A stretch of 64,000 nt of DNA from Axinella damicornis (Eukaryota > Porifera > Demospongiae > Axinellida > Axinellidae). Each line of letters opens with the position of its first letter. Within the stretch, counting starts at the first letter, position 1. Position numbers and translations under genes: made by a program. A model generated the notes under the pieces. That model was not told where the DNA came from. It saw only the letters and a list, made by a program, of their open reading frames with translations, and did not search any database. Location of the stretch: positions 11,237,698-11,301,697 of the forward strand of contig OZ007510.1 of assembly GCA_963931865.1 (NCBI GenBank), in the 5' to 3' direction. Of the stretch, positions 30,215 to 42,698 are shown piece by piece.

Positions 30215-30299
30215 GATGACATTTATTAGCTGCACTGCGACAGAGCAAACTGAAGCATTTGCAACGCGAAGTGACCTGATTAGAATACTGCACATGAAT

Positions 30300-30835
30300 A
30301 AATAGCCTACAGCTCCGAATAGCTGCAGAAATTAGCACATTAGAACATGCAGGTACTACATTCTTATTGTACCCTGTAGAAATGTTGGCTGCTTAGTTTA
30401 AAGCAATTGTGGCTCTGAGATGGAAAAGTCCATTGTTTCAAGTATCTCGGCCTCCTACTTTCTAGGGCCAATATGACACGTTGTAGTTTCATTCGATAAT
30501 GGTTAAAGATTATGCAAGCACTGTTTGGAGCCCTTTCATGCATACAGAAGTAAAGACGTGTAGAAGTTTACCATGAGCTCGAGGGTGATTATACTAGGAC
30601 TCATTATGTCTTCATTCAGCACTTTTAAGAAAATGTTACGCAGACATTAAATTTCTTAAAGTACATGAAGTGTGTGTTTTGTCTCTCTTGCTATATTATT
30701 AGCTGATGCTATTTGTGTATGTATCCAGTGCTTTGCATAAAATTATACGTAGCTACGACAACAGAGCCAATAGTTTTCACAACAAGAATTTTGATGCTCA
30801 ACAAGAACATCATTAAGGCCACTGGATCAAATGTT
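30300..30835. other. Spacer upstream of receptor copy 6
   Basis: No gene or repeat family was recognised. Confidence 0.4.
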
Positions 30836-30978
30836 ATAGTCTCGCAGGCCAGACATGCACTTTTTCCTGTTTGGGGGTGTGGCCAGAAGTGCCACCAGAC
30901 ACTTTACCTGTTGGGGGTGTGGCCGGAAGCACCGCACTTCCGGCCATACCCCCAAACAGGTTTGGCCTGCGAGACTAT
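30836..30978. mobile_element. 143-bp fold-back element
   Basis: The termini are atagtctcgcaggcca and its exact complement. Inside, ctgtttgggggtgtggcc recurs in direct and inverted form, together with a gtgtggccggaagcaccgca variant. Non-coding. Confidence 0.7.
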
Positions 30979-32341
30979 GTGGATCTAGGTTATGGAACTT
31001 GTAGCTACTGTTGTACACCACACTGCTTTACAATCGGTGATTGAAAAAGAGCTTCGGCAGCATGAAGAATTGTTTTACATGCAAGGTAATACCAGTCTGA
31101 TTCAATTAGTCCAGTCTTCATGCCCGAAACAAACAGTACATCACCAGGGACAAGTCAAAACTAGCTAGCTAGTTGCAGCACATGGGCACAACATCTCATA
31201 ATGAGACAGAAAACATTATCATGTACAAATGGGTACCTCTTGCGTGACACTACCATATAATTATTTGCTCTTGGTTGAGTTGAGGGACAGGCAGTTAGAG
31301 TTCGCCAAGCCCTCAACCATTGAGACATCACCTTGTAGCTGGATATAGTCCACCTGGCTCTCACTTGAGTGAAACAGTAAGGTGAAGGATACTGTAGGCG
31401 TGGCAATGATCACCCTTTAGTTTGACAGATTCGACATGGTTCAGTACACCATTCTGCTATCTTCTAACCTGCAGCTGATGTTGTGAGTGGACTATGAACT
31501 CAGTACACTGATCGCTTGAGGTAATCAAGTTGGACTATCTGCGAAGTTTATATGACTGTATTACTCAGATCAAATTGATTCTAATCTTAGCTAGTTCATG
31601 CTAACCAATTCAGGCCAAGTATGGCTTGTGATCAACATGCATGGATCAGATAATCACTTCTCTCAGTTTAGCATGTTGATCATAGGTAAACGTGTACTCA
31701 AGTCAGAAATACAATCTTATGCATTGTCATAATATTATGTAATCTGCAATCCTCGGCTACAAATCACTCATGCTGGCCCCACAATCACAAAAGGTGTGTG
31801 TCATTGATACACAACTGAGATACTCAGACCAGAATACATGACACTATCTGCTATCTTGATACGTTGCATTACCTACTACTGCAAACAGCTTAAAGAAGCA
31901 GAAGAACATGCACAAAGTAATATTAAACCCCCTATATAAATTCTTATGGGGCTTATGGGTATCCTCCGGGCTCATTTGGCTGCTACAGGGTGCAATGGGT
32001 TTTAAAATTATGTCAACACAAGACGAAATGTAGCTGTACTCTGTAGTGACAAATGCAAAAATACGCACAAAAAACCAGCTCAGGTCTACTAGGTAGTGTG
32101 TGAACCATGAAGTCTTGCTTCATCCGAAATATTATTGCAGGCAGCTGGTTATAATAAACACATACTTGAAGAGCTATGCATAGCTATAATGGTTGCTACT
32201 AGACAATATGCACAATATGTGACCAACAGAGATAAGAACAGCTATTCTATTCCGGTATGTTTCACGTACGTGTGAATATTTAATTAGGACACAACCAATG
32301 ACTCATAGTGTGCATAAGTAGGTTGACTGGAGGTAGTAGAC
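30979..32341. other. Spacer between receptor copies 6 and 7
   Basis: AT-rich sequence without a convincing ORF. A small inverted pair (gtgatcaacatgc near 31630, gcatgttgatcata near 31670) is visible. The 3' flank of copy 7 lies at its right end. Confidence 0.4.
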
Positions 32342-34510
32342 TCAAGGTTGTCCCACTTGCTGGATTGTTCCTCTGAGCCTTCTTTTGTGGTATCTTGTAC
32401 GAATATGTCTTATAAGGGGTGGCAAAACTTTTGGAAAAAACAATAGAAGTTGGCAGAGGGTTGCACTCCCACCAAATCCAAGATACAGGACAACAGAGCT
32501 TGCGGCACGATCATTAGCAGATCTTAGTACCCACCACATCGGTATGACAACACAGATGAGCAAAAGGTTTATGAATAGGTATATGTTCACCTTTTTCGTG
32601 TCTTTAAAATTTTTCCGCCAGATTTTTCGTGTCTTGAAGGCAAGAAATGCTACTACAAATATTAATAGTCCGGCCTCGCCATAAGACACAGCAAGCCAAA
32701 TCTCAAGGTGTTCACTGTAGCAGTATTGCATAATCTCATAGTGTGGTGGTGAAGCTGTTGCTTGGAATGTTTTAAAATCTCGAATGGTGTACACATCAAC
32801 AACCGACCACACAAGAAAGAACAATGCTTCAGCTCCCACCATGGAGAAAACTACAATGCACAAAACCCAGTCCGACCATCGTTTTCTCCCCATCTTCCCA
32901 ATGAAACTGAATATGCGATAAACTCGGAGTATTCTCACAAGCAATGCACCGTAAATGAAATGAATTCCCAATCCAACAGACCAAATGACAGTAGAGCAGA
33001 AGAAGGGACCGTGGTTAACCACTGCATCACCAATGGTGTGGAAAACAGTGCTGATGAATAGGAGGTAGCATCCCAAACATATGAGGAGACTGAGTGGCAG
33101 GCTTGTGGCCTTGACTTCAGCCGCTTTGCGGTAGTAGATGAACAGAACTAGATTAATGGTTGTCACAATGATGCACACCCCCACCACGGTAGACTCCAGC
33201 ACAGTGACTATCAATGGAGAATGTACGTAAATGTGAGGTACTTCATTGCTTAGTTCATGCATAGGAATGCTGTAGTTCTCAAGCACTGTCTCTCTTGAAA
33301 CTGGATCATAATTTCCTACTAGCAAGGCACTTCCATTTCTGATGTGAATAATATCCACTCTTGTCTGACGTTCTCGGTTGTTGTCAAATTCCACATGGCC
33401 AAGAACACCAGTAAACGACAAACTCATCATTTCGTTTTGAAGTATATTGGTAATGTGAGAGTTTCCCAGGTGAAAGTCTTCGAGTGTCAAGTTCATTGCT
33501 TGGAGATGGCCCATCGTCATATTAAGGGCAAGTGCAAAGGCTTGTATTGAATCATGCATCACATTTGCATAGGGATTTGGTGTCAGGGTAGCGTTAGTGT
33601 CTAGATCACTAGAACTGAGATGAAAATGTAGGAGGTAAACTCTTTCCAGTGCACTCCTCAGAATCTCAACATCACACACATCATTTGCGTAAAACAACAG
33701 GTCTTCGATGTAATGGTCAGGGAATATCCAGACATAGTTCGGCCAAGTCATGTCTTCTTGATAAGCTTGGCAGATGATCTCTACTGCAACTGTAGCTTCA
33801 ACTGAAGCAAAAACAATCCTCTTCCTTGATTGCTGCAAGCTCTTCAGTACAGATGAAACCTGCCCATCCAGAATGAGCAAAGATACATCCACAGATTGGG
33901 AGGTGTTTCCACCTTGACTACGATATTGGTTGAATGCTATTGCAGTGTGGAAGTATAAACCACCTGCACCACCAATTACTGCAATATTGGTCCACCCAAA
34001 TTCATCCATCATCCTGTACACAGCTTCAACATATGCAGTAGATGAGGGTGTCATGTGCCAAAGGTACGGATATTTCTCCTGGTTGCGAAGGACAGGTGAT
34101 GCTGATCCAGCAATCTGTAGAAGACTAATTCCTCTGTGTCCAGCTAGTGGTGATATCAGCTGAGCCACACTGGTACAAAACAGCCCTACAACTCCAACTA
34201 CGTGCTGTTCTCCTTGAGTGATCCCATGAATAAAGTTTATAAGGGCCTCACTCTTGAAGTCATTGGTGCATGTCCCTGTGTCCACTGGCACAAGCTCCAG
34301 GTGATACTCAGGTAGGAAGCTGAGGTCTTCATTGATCCTCTCCACAGTCAGCTGGGCAGCTGGGAGGATCTCAGTTCCCCTGTCCCATCTTGGTGCTCCA
34401 TGTCCACCTTGAACATTCAGAACAACCAGCAGCTGGAGAACACTCGCATTGCTGTGACCTTTGCAGATCCCAGTAATCATCAGAAACAACAACACACTCA
34501 CAAGTTTCAT
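32342..34510 (-). CDS. GABA-B-like class C receptor, copy 7
   Basis: Intact single-exon gene, 722 residues, starting at MKLVSVLLF. The flytrap domain is almost identical to that of copies 5 and 6. The 7tm_3 domain has the TM3/ECL2 cysteines (QYCYS), FKTRKIWRKNF and FFPK at the TM7 end. The linker lacks residues present elsewhere (IPMHELSNEVPHIYVH). The tail is IRHIRTRYHKRRLRG and ends QQVGQP. It is the outermost leftward copy and, with copy 6, shares a second type of leader just before the ATG. Confidence 0.9.
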   Translation of the reverse strand: MKLVSVLLFLMITGICKGHSNASVLQLLVVLNVQGGHGAPRWDRGTEILPAAQLTVERINEDLSFLPEYHLELVPVDTGTCTNDFKSEALINFIHGITQGEQHVVGVVGLFCTSVAQLISPLAGHRGISLLQIAGSASPVLRNQEKYPYLWHMTPSSTAYVEAVYRMMDEFGWTNIAVIGGAGGLYFHTAIAFNQYRSQGGNTSQSVDVSLLILDGQVSSVLKSLQQSRKRIVFASVEATVAVEIICQAYQEDMTWPNYVWIFPDHYIEDLLFYANDVCDVEILRSALERVYLLHFHLSSSDLDTNATLTPNPYANVMHDSIQAFALALNMTMGHLQAMNLTLEDFHLGNSHITNILQNEMMSLSFTGVLGHVEFDNNRERQTRVDIIHIRNGSALLVGNYDPVSRETVLENYSIPMHELSNEVPHIYVHSPLIVTVLESTVVGVCIIVTTINLVLFIYYRKAAEVKATSLPLSLLICLGCYLLFISTVFHTIGDAVVNHGPFFCSTVIWSVGLGIHFIYGALLVRILRVYRIFSFIGKMGRKRWSDWVLCIVVFSMVGAEALFFLVWSVVDVYTIRDFKTFQATASPPHYEIMQYCYSEHLEIWLAVSYGEAGLLIFVVAFLAFKTRKIWRKNFKDTKKVNIYLFINLLLICVVIPMWWVLRSANDRAASSVVLYLGFGGSATLCQLLLFFPKVLPPLIRHIRTRYHKRRLRGTIQQVGQP

Positions 34511-35331
34511 GATGACATGTAGCTAATAGTACTGCAACAAAAAATTACTTTGCAAACTGCAAGTAGCTACAGTTCGGGGTCCCATGCAGGAATGTCAATT
34601 AGCCAAATTCCTGTTCCAGGACAGCGTACAATAGCTCGCACAGCAATGCAGCATTGCACAACAAATAATGGAATACTACACACAAAGGTTGAGTATAGAC
34701 TACAGCTCCTGCTTCAGTGAGCTATCACAGCAGAAATATTAGATATTGCAGCATTACATCATATCATATGACTGTAGGGGTTACAAATTGTAATTGCTGC
34801 CGTGTTCTATTTCTCAAGCATCTAGTATAATTGCATAGGTACAAGCTATCAATTTCATAAGTATGCATTGCTTCATAACGGTCAATTTTGTAGATGAAGA
34901 TGTGTATGCACTTCTTAATGACAACGTTCGCCAAACTTGTTACTAAGAATTCCATTCACATGCAGCTTCAAGGATATTGGATAGGCAGCTTCCGTTACAT
35001 GTACATTATGCAATTTTAGCTATATATACCATGCAGGATTGCATAAATGACATCAGCTTGAAACTGTGTATGCAATTCTTAGTGCATACACAGCTTCTGT
35101 TACAAAGAACTGCATGCATATACCAGGTTCAAAAGTCATTAGGTATAATTATAGCTAATATAATCTACAGTGTCCTTGGTTTGACTGCAAAACGTGAACT
35201 GCGCATGCACAATGGGAAGGCCATGAAGGTGAGAGCTCTGTAGAATATTGCAAGAGACTTTGACATGGGCACTCAACAGGTCTCAGGTATAATCTGTGCC
35301 CATACCAAGACAGAGGGGAAGGTACCTAGAT

Positions 35332-35334
<3 letters not shown>
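34511..35334. other. Spacer between receptor cluster and Pmp-repeat region
   Basis: AT-rich with several tgcatgcat-type palindromes. No gene was recognised. Confidence 0.4.

Positions 35335-35383
<49 letters not shown>
35335..35383 (+). repeat. Poly-C tract of 49 bases
   Basis: Uninterrupted C run on the given strand. It produces an artefactual poly-proline or poly-glycine frame. Confidence 0.9.
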
Positions 35384-35384
<1 letters not shown>

Positions 35385-35520
35385 TCACCTAGTGTGCCTG
35401 TGATATACCCTTGTACAGAGGGAAGAACTTCTGAGAGTGCTAGTAACTCAGCATTGGGCACTCTTCACAGTTGCATACAGTTGGAAGGATTGGGAGTTAC
35501 AAAATACCACCATTAAATCT

Positions 35521-35888
35521 GCCAAGCTACCATAGAACAGTGTAATCATAAGTTATGTGTCAAGGACATTAAGATTACCATAGCAGTAGCTAGCAGTGTG
35601 TATGGAAGGAAGAGGAGTAACAGGAAGAGCAATGCTACGCTGAGGACAAGAGGGATGTACTTTGTCAAGGGTATATTTGCATCCTGAACCCAAACAATCT
35701 CAGTACGGTATGGGTAGTAGAGGATGGTTAGAGAGAGCACAGCAATAATAGTACGCAGGAGCTTTGCATAAGACAGGAGGAAGAGGGTTGCCAGGACAGG
35801 TACAGGCTGGAGCCAAGGAGCTTTGTCACTCTTGTAGATCGATCACTGATGCATGTAAACGCAGGAATCCCACTATCCCCCAAATGTG
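35521..35888 (-). pseudogene. Fragment of the Pmp-repeat membrane protein C-terminal domain
   Basis: 35591-35888 matches the membrane-domain part of the genes at 36541 and 56394 (TILYYPYRTEIVWVQDAN, SDRSTRVTKLLGS) with small indels and an intrusion near the DRS codons. 35521-35580 matches the 3' flank of the downstream copy (gtgtcaaggacattaagatt, also at 36122). The exon-derived piece and 3' flank sit next to each other with the intervening part deleted, so this is a third, mostly lost copy. Confidence 0.75.
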
Positions 35889-36540
35889 AAATAAATCTAG
35901 ATCCTCGGTCTTTCAATTACTTTAATGTGTGTAGCAATCAGCACAGTAACTGTTAATGGAATCGTATACGTATAAATATTATAGCAGTAGACTATAATAT
36001 TATGTTGTGATGCTAATAAACCTTAAAGTTTGTTGTTTGTGATGTGCGTTATCCCGCAAAAATCTTCTTGCACAATTGGTTAATATACTGCATCATTAGC
36101 TACCATAGAACATAATTTTGTGTCAAGGACATTAAGATTAGCATGCCTAAATATTCAGTGGAGGATACAGTCTTTGTTTTGAGATAGGTATAGTTCTATG
36201 GCTATTCCTGTGCCTGTGTACTCTGCACTAAACTTTCAAAGGAAAACAATGCATGTGAGAGTAGAACAACCTCCAAACAAAGTATATGGATGCTTGCAGA
36301 AAGTTCCTATTGATACACTGTGCCTGCCAATAATAATTGATTGCATAATATGAAGACCAAATAATAATTACGTACAATAGATCTGGATCCACAATTGCAG
36401 CAGAAACCAAACGTACAGCTATAGCTAGCTAGCAATAATGTGCAGTATGCATGGATAACAAAATTTAACCGAGAGTGTAGTTATACTTTGAAGTAAAGTT
36501 AATGTGCTCACTAATTAGGAAATATACTTTGTGCAGCAGT
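35889..36540. other. 3' flank of the Pmp-repeat gene copy A
   Basis: From about 36173 to 36540 this is nearly identical to 56025-56393, the 3' flank of copy B. No separate gene is visible. Confidence 0.55.
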
Positions 36541-39500
36541 TCACGAATCATTTTCATCGAGCAAATCTTGAAGATCAACTACAGTATAAGTAATGGTTGG
36601 GGTAACCATGGCCTTGGGTTCATTGGTGGTAATTTGATGATACTTGTAGCTTCGACGTCGTAATTGACGACCACGCTGGATATACTGCATCTTTGATTTA
36701 ATTCGCCAGAAAATATGGTAGCTGACAATCCCTACAAAAGTCAGGAACGCTATACCAACAGAGATGTATGCAACAGCAGCCTGGCTTCCACCAGACTGAT
36801 TCACGTGGTAGGTAGCAACAGCAAGGATACCGAGGTTGAGAAAGAATGAAAGTTCAAGAGCATTCAGGTACCAGCTTTTGTAAACCATCCCAGCCAATCC
36901 AAATGCTACAGGTGTTCCAAGAGCAGTTGCAGAAATGATAAGCAGGTTGATGCTGACATCTTCCGTCACATTGAATGCAAAGACCAGATACAGAGCACAG
37001 CGAAGCAGAAGCAGTAGTCCAGTCCAGTACCGATGCTTTAGCTTGTAGGGTGCATGGTAGGAATCCAGGATTGCCTTCACTTTGGGATTCCTGAGCCAGG
37101 ATAAGAAGCAAAGGTGGGATTTAGGCTGTACCCATTGGCCTACAAGAAGCAGCAGTGTGTACGGAAGGAAGAGGAGTAACAGGAAGAGCAATGCTACCAG
37201 GACAAGAGGGATGTACTTTGTCAAGGGTATATTTGCATCCTGAACCCAAACAATCTCAGTACGGTATGGGTAGTAGAGGGTGGTAAGAGAGAGCACGACA
37301 ATAATAGTACGCAGGAGCTTTGCATATGACAAGAGGAAGAGGGTTGCCAGAACAGGTACAGAGCTGGAGCCGAGGGGCTTCGTAAATCTGGTAGATCGAT
37401 CACTGATGTAAACCAGGAATCCCACTATCCCCCAAATGTAGACTGGGAACACATATTCTAGCCATGCTCTGGCATATCCATCCATTCCATCGTAGAAGCA
37501 GGTCTGAATGCCAAGGTCAAGGTTTAACCAGGCGATGAAGATGCTAGCTGGGTTGATTGAGATTGAGGATTGTGGGAAGAAGATGTGATGGTTTGCTTCA
37601 ACAATGTTTGCATAGAAGATCAGTCCATGGAGAGTCCCCTCTGCTACTGTGAGGTGGAGGAGGAAGAGCAAGGTAACTAGGAGTACTCCAGCTAGTGCAA
37701 ATGGAAGGAGCAGAGCTAGGTATGTGTTAGTGCACTTCTTGCACTGGGAGCTACCAAGTGTAAGACTTAGCCCTCTCCTGCATTGCCCACACAGCAGACC
37801 AGAGCGGTTGAAACTGCACTGATCATCCGGGTGTTTCAGGCTGATACGCTTGTCCTCTCTGATGCAATAATCAAGGGGACAGTAACGGTGATGAATAAAA
37901 CCGTCGAGAGTTCCATTGTTGAGTGCTACGCCCAGCCAGAAACTTCTGATCGCACCACCAGTTCGCAGTATGGATTGTGTGTCTATGTCGCAAGTGTTTG
38001 TGAACTGCCAGAGTCTGTGGTCACAGATACACTCACCACTGAAATTAGATTTTTCAAACCCAATGGGACAATTTTCAAGGGTGATGTTTACAGTAAGTTG
38101 GACTGTACTACCCGACCTATTGTTGGGGTAGAGTTCTAGCTGATTGAAGATTTTTGTTGGTGGGGTAGAGTAGTTTCTGCTGGTACAGCTTCTTTCTGTC
38201 TCATATGTGATGATTTCAGTCACATTATGATCTTTACCTGAGCGTACATTGACATGCACTAGTGTTGGAATTGCTACGTCTGACTGATCAACTGCAATTA
38301 CAGACACAGCAATGTCTTGGCCAGGGTATATGCTTTTTGATTGAATTGTATCTGTGCAGTTTCGATCATATCTGCTACAGAAGCAAATCTGTGTTGGGTC
38401 CGATGAAATGGAAGAGCCACTGCTATTTTGGACAACAGACCTCCTAAAGAAATCCAGTGCACTGTTGTACTTCATTGATGTGAGGTTGCACTTGCCGAGC
38501 AAACCACCATACAGGGCACTTCCTCTCATTCCAGCAAAATTGTTCTTAAAGACTAGTGGTGTTGAATCTAGATAAGGAGGTTGCTCTTTTCCAAGAATAT
38601 AAAGGAAGCATTCTCTTCTGATCGGTGTATATTGTTGAGGAAGGAACTGGCCTGGTCCAGATGCATCTACAATGTAAAGTGCTCCACCAAACTCAGTTGC
38701 TCGATTGCCTTGAAAGTGTATGCATGCTGTCAGATGAAGGCTGAAATTTGAGTACTGGTCCAAGTAAAGTGCTCCACCTCGGTCGGCTGTGTTGTTGAGG
38801 AAACTGCTGCCAGAGACAGATGTAAAATTTGAGATGTCACAGAAGTTCTTATAGTTGATGCAAGACTCGGATACATTCATGTGATGGCTAGTTTCCAGGC
38901 TTACAAAAGTGACATTACTACTCTCAGATTGGATTCCACCTCCGTAATTCGCTGAATTATTCACAAAGGAGCTAGTTCCTACAAAGACAAGGGTAGTAAA
39001 TGATGTGTGGATTGCTGCACCTTTATTTCCAGCTGTGTTGGCCACAAAATACTTTTTCCTGTGAATTCCACTTGAGAGTCACCAAAATGGATCGCTCCTC
39101 CTTCTGAATTTGCTGTATTATTCACGAAATAGTTCATCCCATCCACTTTCATTGTACTGCGGTCAATGTTGAATCCCCCACCACTAAGTGCTGAGTTGCT
39201 TTTTACTGTTGCCAATCCATTCAAGTTCAGTGTGCTGCGTGTTGCTGCAACACCTCCTCCATGGCTGACGGCAGAATTGGCAATAAAATCATTTTCTCCG
39301 GGGAAGATCACAGTGCTGTTGAATGCATAGAACCCTCCACCTGTCACTGCTTTGTTAACAGTAAACATGTTGTGTCCCGAGAAAATGAAGCTGCTTCTGA
39401 ATGCTGAGATCCCCCCACCAGTGTCTTCTGCAGAGTTGTTCTCATAGCTGTTGAATCCATGAAGCTTAACTACACAGCCATCTCTAGTGTACATCCCCCC

Positions 39501-42348
39501 TCCATCTCGGACTGCATTGTTAGCAATCATCGTAACAGAACTGGTGGCAAAGAAGTTCAAATTACTTCTTGCAGCATACATGCCACCACCAGTGTGGCAT
39601 GCATGATTATTTGTGATGTTGCTGGCCCCACTGAATTCAAATGTGCTGTTATCAGTAAAAATGCCTGCACCAAACACCGCTATGTTAAATCTGAAAGCAG
39701 TATTGCTTATGCTTGTGATGCCCACATTACTCCAGCGTGCATGAATCCCCCCACCAGTCGTTGCTGGATACAAATGTATTGTTTCCAGGAAGAGTGGCGT
39801 TGGAAGCATAGGAAAAGATCCCTCCTCCCTCATACGCTGCAGCACACTCAACAAAACAATTGTTCCCATTCATTGATAGGTTGCTGTTATCCAGCCAGAT
39901 TCCTCCACCACTGACATGGGCCCTGTTTCTAGTGAATGAATTCACTCCATCAATGTCAAGTGTGGTGTTAACTGTGGCAAAAATCCCACCTCCTTCCCCT
40001 GCCGAGTTGGCATTGAACATGTTATTTCCAGCAAGAACTAGAAGAGTCCTTCTCAACCAGAGCCCTCCACCATATGCAGCAATGTTTCCTTCAACATTAC
40101 ATCCATAAATATTAAGAGTACCATTGTCCGAGTAGATTCCACCACCTAGTCCTGCAGTGTTATTTGTGATTGTGATGCTCCCACTCAAGTTCAAGGTACC
40201 GCCATCTGTATATATCCCTCCTCCATCTAGTTGAGCTGTGTTCTCACTGAGGACGCAAGTCCCACTGAAATACAACTGATTATAAAGTGTGTAGATGCCT
40301 CCACCTCTATATCCTGCTGAGTTGGCATTAAGGATGTAGTCTCCAGGAAGATTCAGAGAGGAATGGGCTGTGTAGATCCCTCCACCAAACCTTGCTGCGG
40401 AGTTGGCAATGATGACATTGGTACTACTGAAACTCACTTCACTGACACTTGCATAGACTCCACCACCATTCCCACTAGCTGAGTTGTTACTAAACGTGGT
40501 ACTCCCATTGAAACTCATGACACTGCTGGTACATGTACAGACTCCACCACCATCATCATTAGCTGAGTTCCCACTGAATGTGGTACTCCCATTGAAACTC
40601 ATGTTACTGATGGAAGATGAATAGACTCCACCACCATCCCCCGTAATAGCTGAGTTGTTACTGAAAGCGGTACTCCCGTTGCAATTCACACTGCTGGAAT
40701 ATGCACAGACTCCACCACCATTCCCACTAGCTGAGTTGTTACTGAAAGTGGTACTCCCATCAAAACTCATGACACTGCTGGAATATGCATAGACTCCACC
40801 ACCATCATCATTAGCTGAGTTGTTACTGAAAGTGGTACTCCCATTGAAACTCATGACACTGCTGGAATATGCATAGACTCCACCACCATACCTACTAGCT
40901 GAGTTGTTACTGAAAGTGGTACTCCCATTGAAACTCATGACACTGCTGGAATATGCAGAGACTCCGCCACCTGCATACCTAGCTGAGTTCCCACTGAAAG
41001 TGGTACCCCCACTGAAACTCATGACACTGCTGGAACGTGCAATGCCACCACCTGCATACATAGCCGAGTTGTTACTGAAAGTGGTACTCCCATTGAAACT
41101 CACGACACTGCTGGAACGTGCATTGACTCCACCACCATCATCAATAGCTGAGTTGTTACTGAAAGTGGTACTCCCATTGAAACTCATGACACTGCTGGAA
41201 CGTGTATTGACTCCACCACCATCATCATTAGCTGAGTTGTTACTGAAAGTGGTATTCCCATTGAAACTCATGACACTGCTGGAATGTGCATTGACTCCAC
41301 CACCTGCATACCTAGCTGAGTTCCCACTGAAAGTGGTACTCCCACTGAAACTGATGACACTGCTGTAATCTGCATTGACTCCACCACCATCATCATTAGC
41401 TGAGTTGTTACTGAAAGTGGTACTCCCACTGAAACTCATGACATTGCTAGAATGTGCATTGACTCCACCACCTGCATACCTAGCTGAGTTGTTACTGAAA
41501 GTGGTACTTCCATTGAAACTCATGACACTGCTGTGGTGTGCAAAGACTCCACCACCTCCATACCTAGCTGAGTTGTTACTGAAAGTGTTACTCCCATTGA
41601 AATTCACACTGCTGGAATGTGCAAAGACTCCACCACCATTCCCACTAGCTGAGTTGTTACTGAAAGTGGTACTCCCGTTGAAAATCACACTGCTGGAATC
41701 TGCATAGACTCCACCACCATACCTAGCTGAATTCATACTGAAAGTGGTACTCCCTTTGAAACTCACACTGCTGGAATCTGCATAGACTCCACCACCATAC
41801 CTAGCTGAATTCATACTGAAAGTGGTACTCCCTTTGAAACTCACATGACTGGCAACCACACCGAGTGCACTACCAAAGCTATCCTGGAAGGTACAGTTAG
41901 TGATCTCAGTCACCTGAACCCACTCAAGGTACACTCCAAAATAATTAGAAACAAAAGGCAGAATCTGATTACTTCTGGCACAGGAAGCAAAAGCTAAGCC
42001 ATCAATTCTCACCAGTGAGATGTTCCTGAAAGTAAACCCAACATGGGAGCTGCACACAATACTGGTTGGTATCAGTGACCTGGAGTCTCCTAGGATGTCC
42101 AATTGCTGGATGTTGGTTATGTCCAGGTTTACATTGAGAGTGTGAATACCTTGTAAAACTTGCAGCGTGATGTTGGAAGTGTTGAAATATTCTCCATGGC
42201 GTTCAGCGTACTCAGACAGAGTGTGGCAGGGGTATGTGGGACACGATGTGTTAGATGATGCTGGTTTCACGTGTAGGATTTCTCCGTAGGTCAGTGAGGG
42301 GAGGGCCAGAGCCACCATGAAGGTGAGCATGCCCATGTGGGGAGCCAT
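36541..42348 (-). pseudogene. Pmp-repeat multi-pass membrane protein, copy A (two frameshifts)
   Basis: Starts at 42348 (MAPHMGMLTFMVALALPSLTYG signal peptide) and is collinear with intact copy B. A 5-nt deletion at about 39765 and a single-base loss in an A-run at about 39045 split it into three open frames (39727-42348, 38979-39869, 36541-39045). Domains: N-terminal beta-helix-like region, 17 Ser/Asn/Gly-rich repeats of about 27 residues (FNGSTTFSNNSA...GGGV), more diverged Pmp-type repeats, a Cys-rich segment, then a multi-pass membrane domain. Copy B has 25 of the near-identical repeats. Decay looks recent because the rest is almost unchanged; an assembly or allele error at the two indels is possible. 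Confidence 0.8.
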
Positions 42349-42527
42349 TGTTTAAGCTGTTGGGAGGATAGTAGAAACTTAACTGTTAGCTGTAGTACAT
42401 AGCATGTTGCCACAATTGGCATAATATTAATACAGCTATAGCTACCGAACAATACTGCTAAGCAATTTGCAGTTGTAAAGGTAAATTTGCATTAGCAGTA
42501 CCTAACCACATACATAAACATGTGCAA
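42349..42527 (-). promoter_or_regulatory. 5' flank shared by Pmp-repeat copies A and B
   Basis: The text upstream of the ATG (tgtttaagctgttgggagga, catacataaacatgtgcaaa) is common to 42349-42527 and 62865-63006, with a short deletion in B. It presumably holds the promoter and 5' UTR. Confidence 0.45.
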
Positions 42528-42698
42528 ATGAATAATCTTATTTTGCATTTCCGAAAATTAATTGCCGAGCACCTTAGCGCGAGGCAACTAATCGTGCAGC
42601 GTAGTCAAGTCGCGTCTGTATATACGTATATATATATATCCGTCACAGTTTCAGTGGCCCCCTCCGTCAGTTTAAGTGGCCCCCTTGGTAGGGGGGCA

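Noticed and set aside
35265..35516. Poly-proline and poly-glycine proteins around the C run (also 43374-43610 and 50750-51084)
   Set aside because: Artefacts of homopolymer tracts.
40904..41707. Plus-strand open frames with LLKVVLPLKLMTLL repeats (also 61270-62220)
   Set aside because: They are the antisense of the Pmp coding repeats; the unit length is usually a multiple of three so the antisense frame stays open. No independent gene features.
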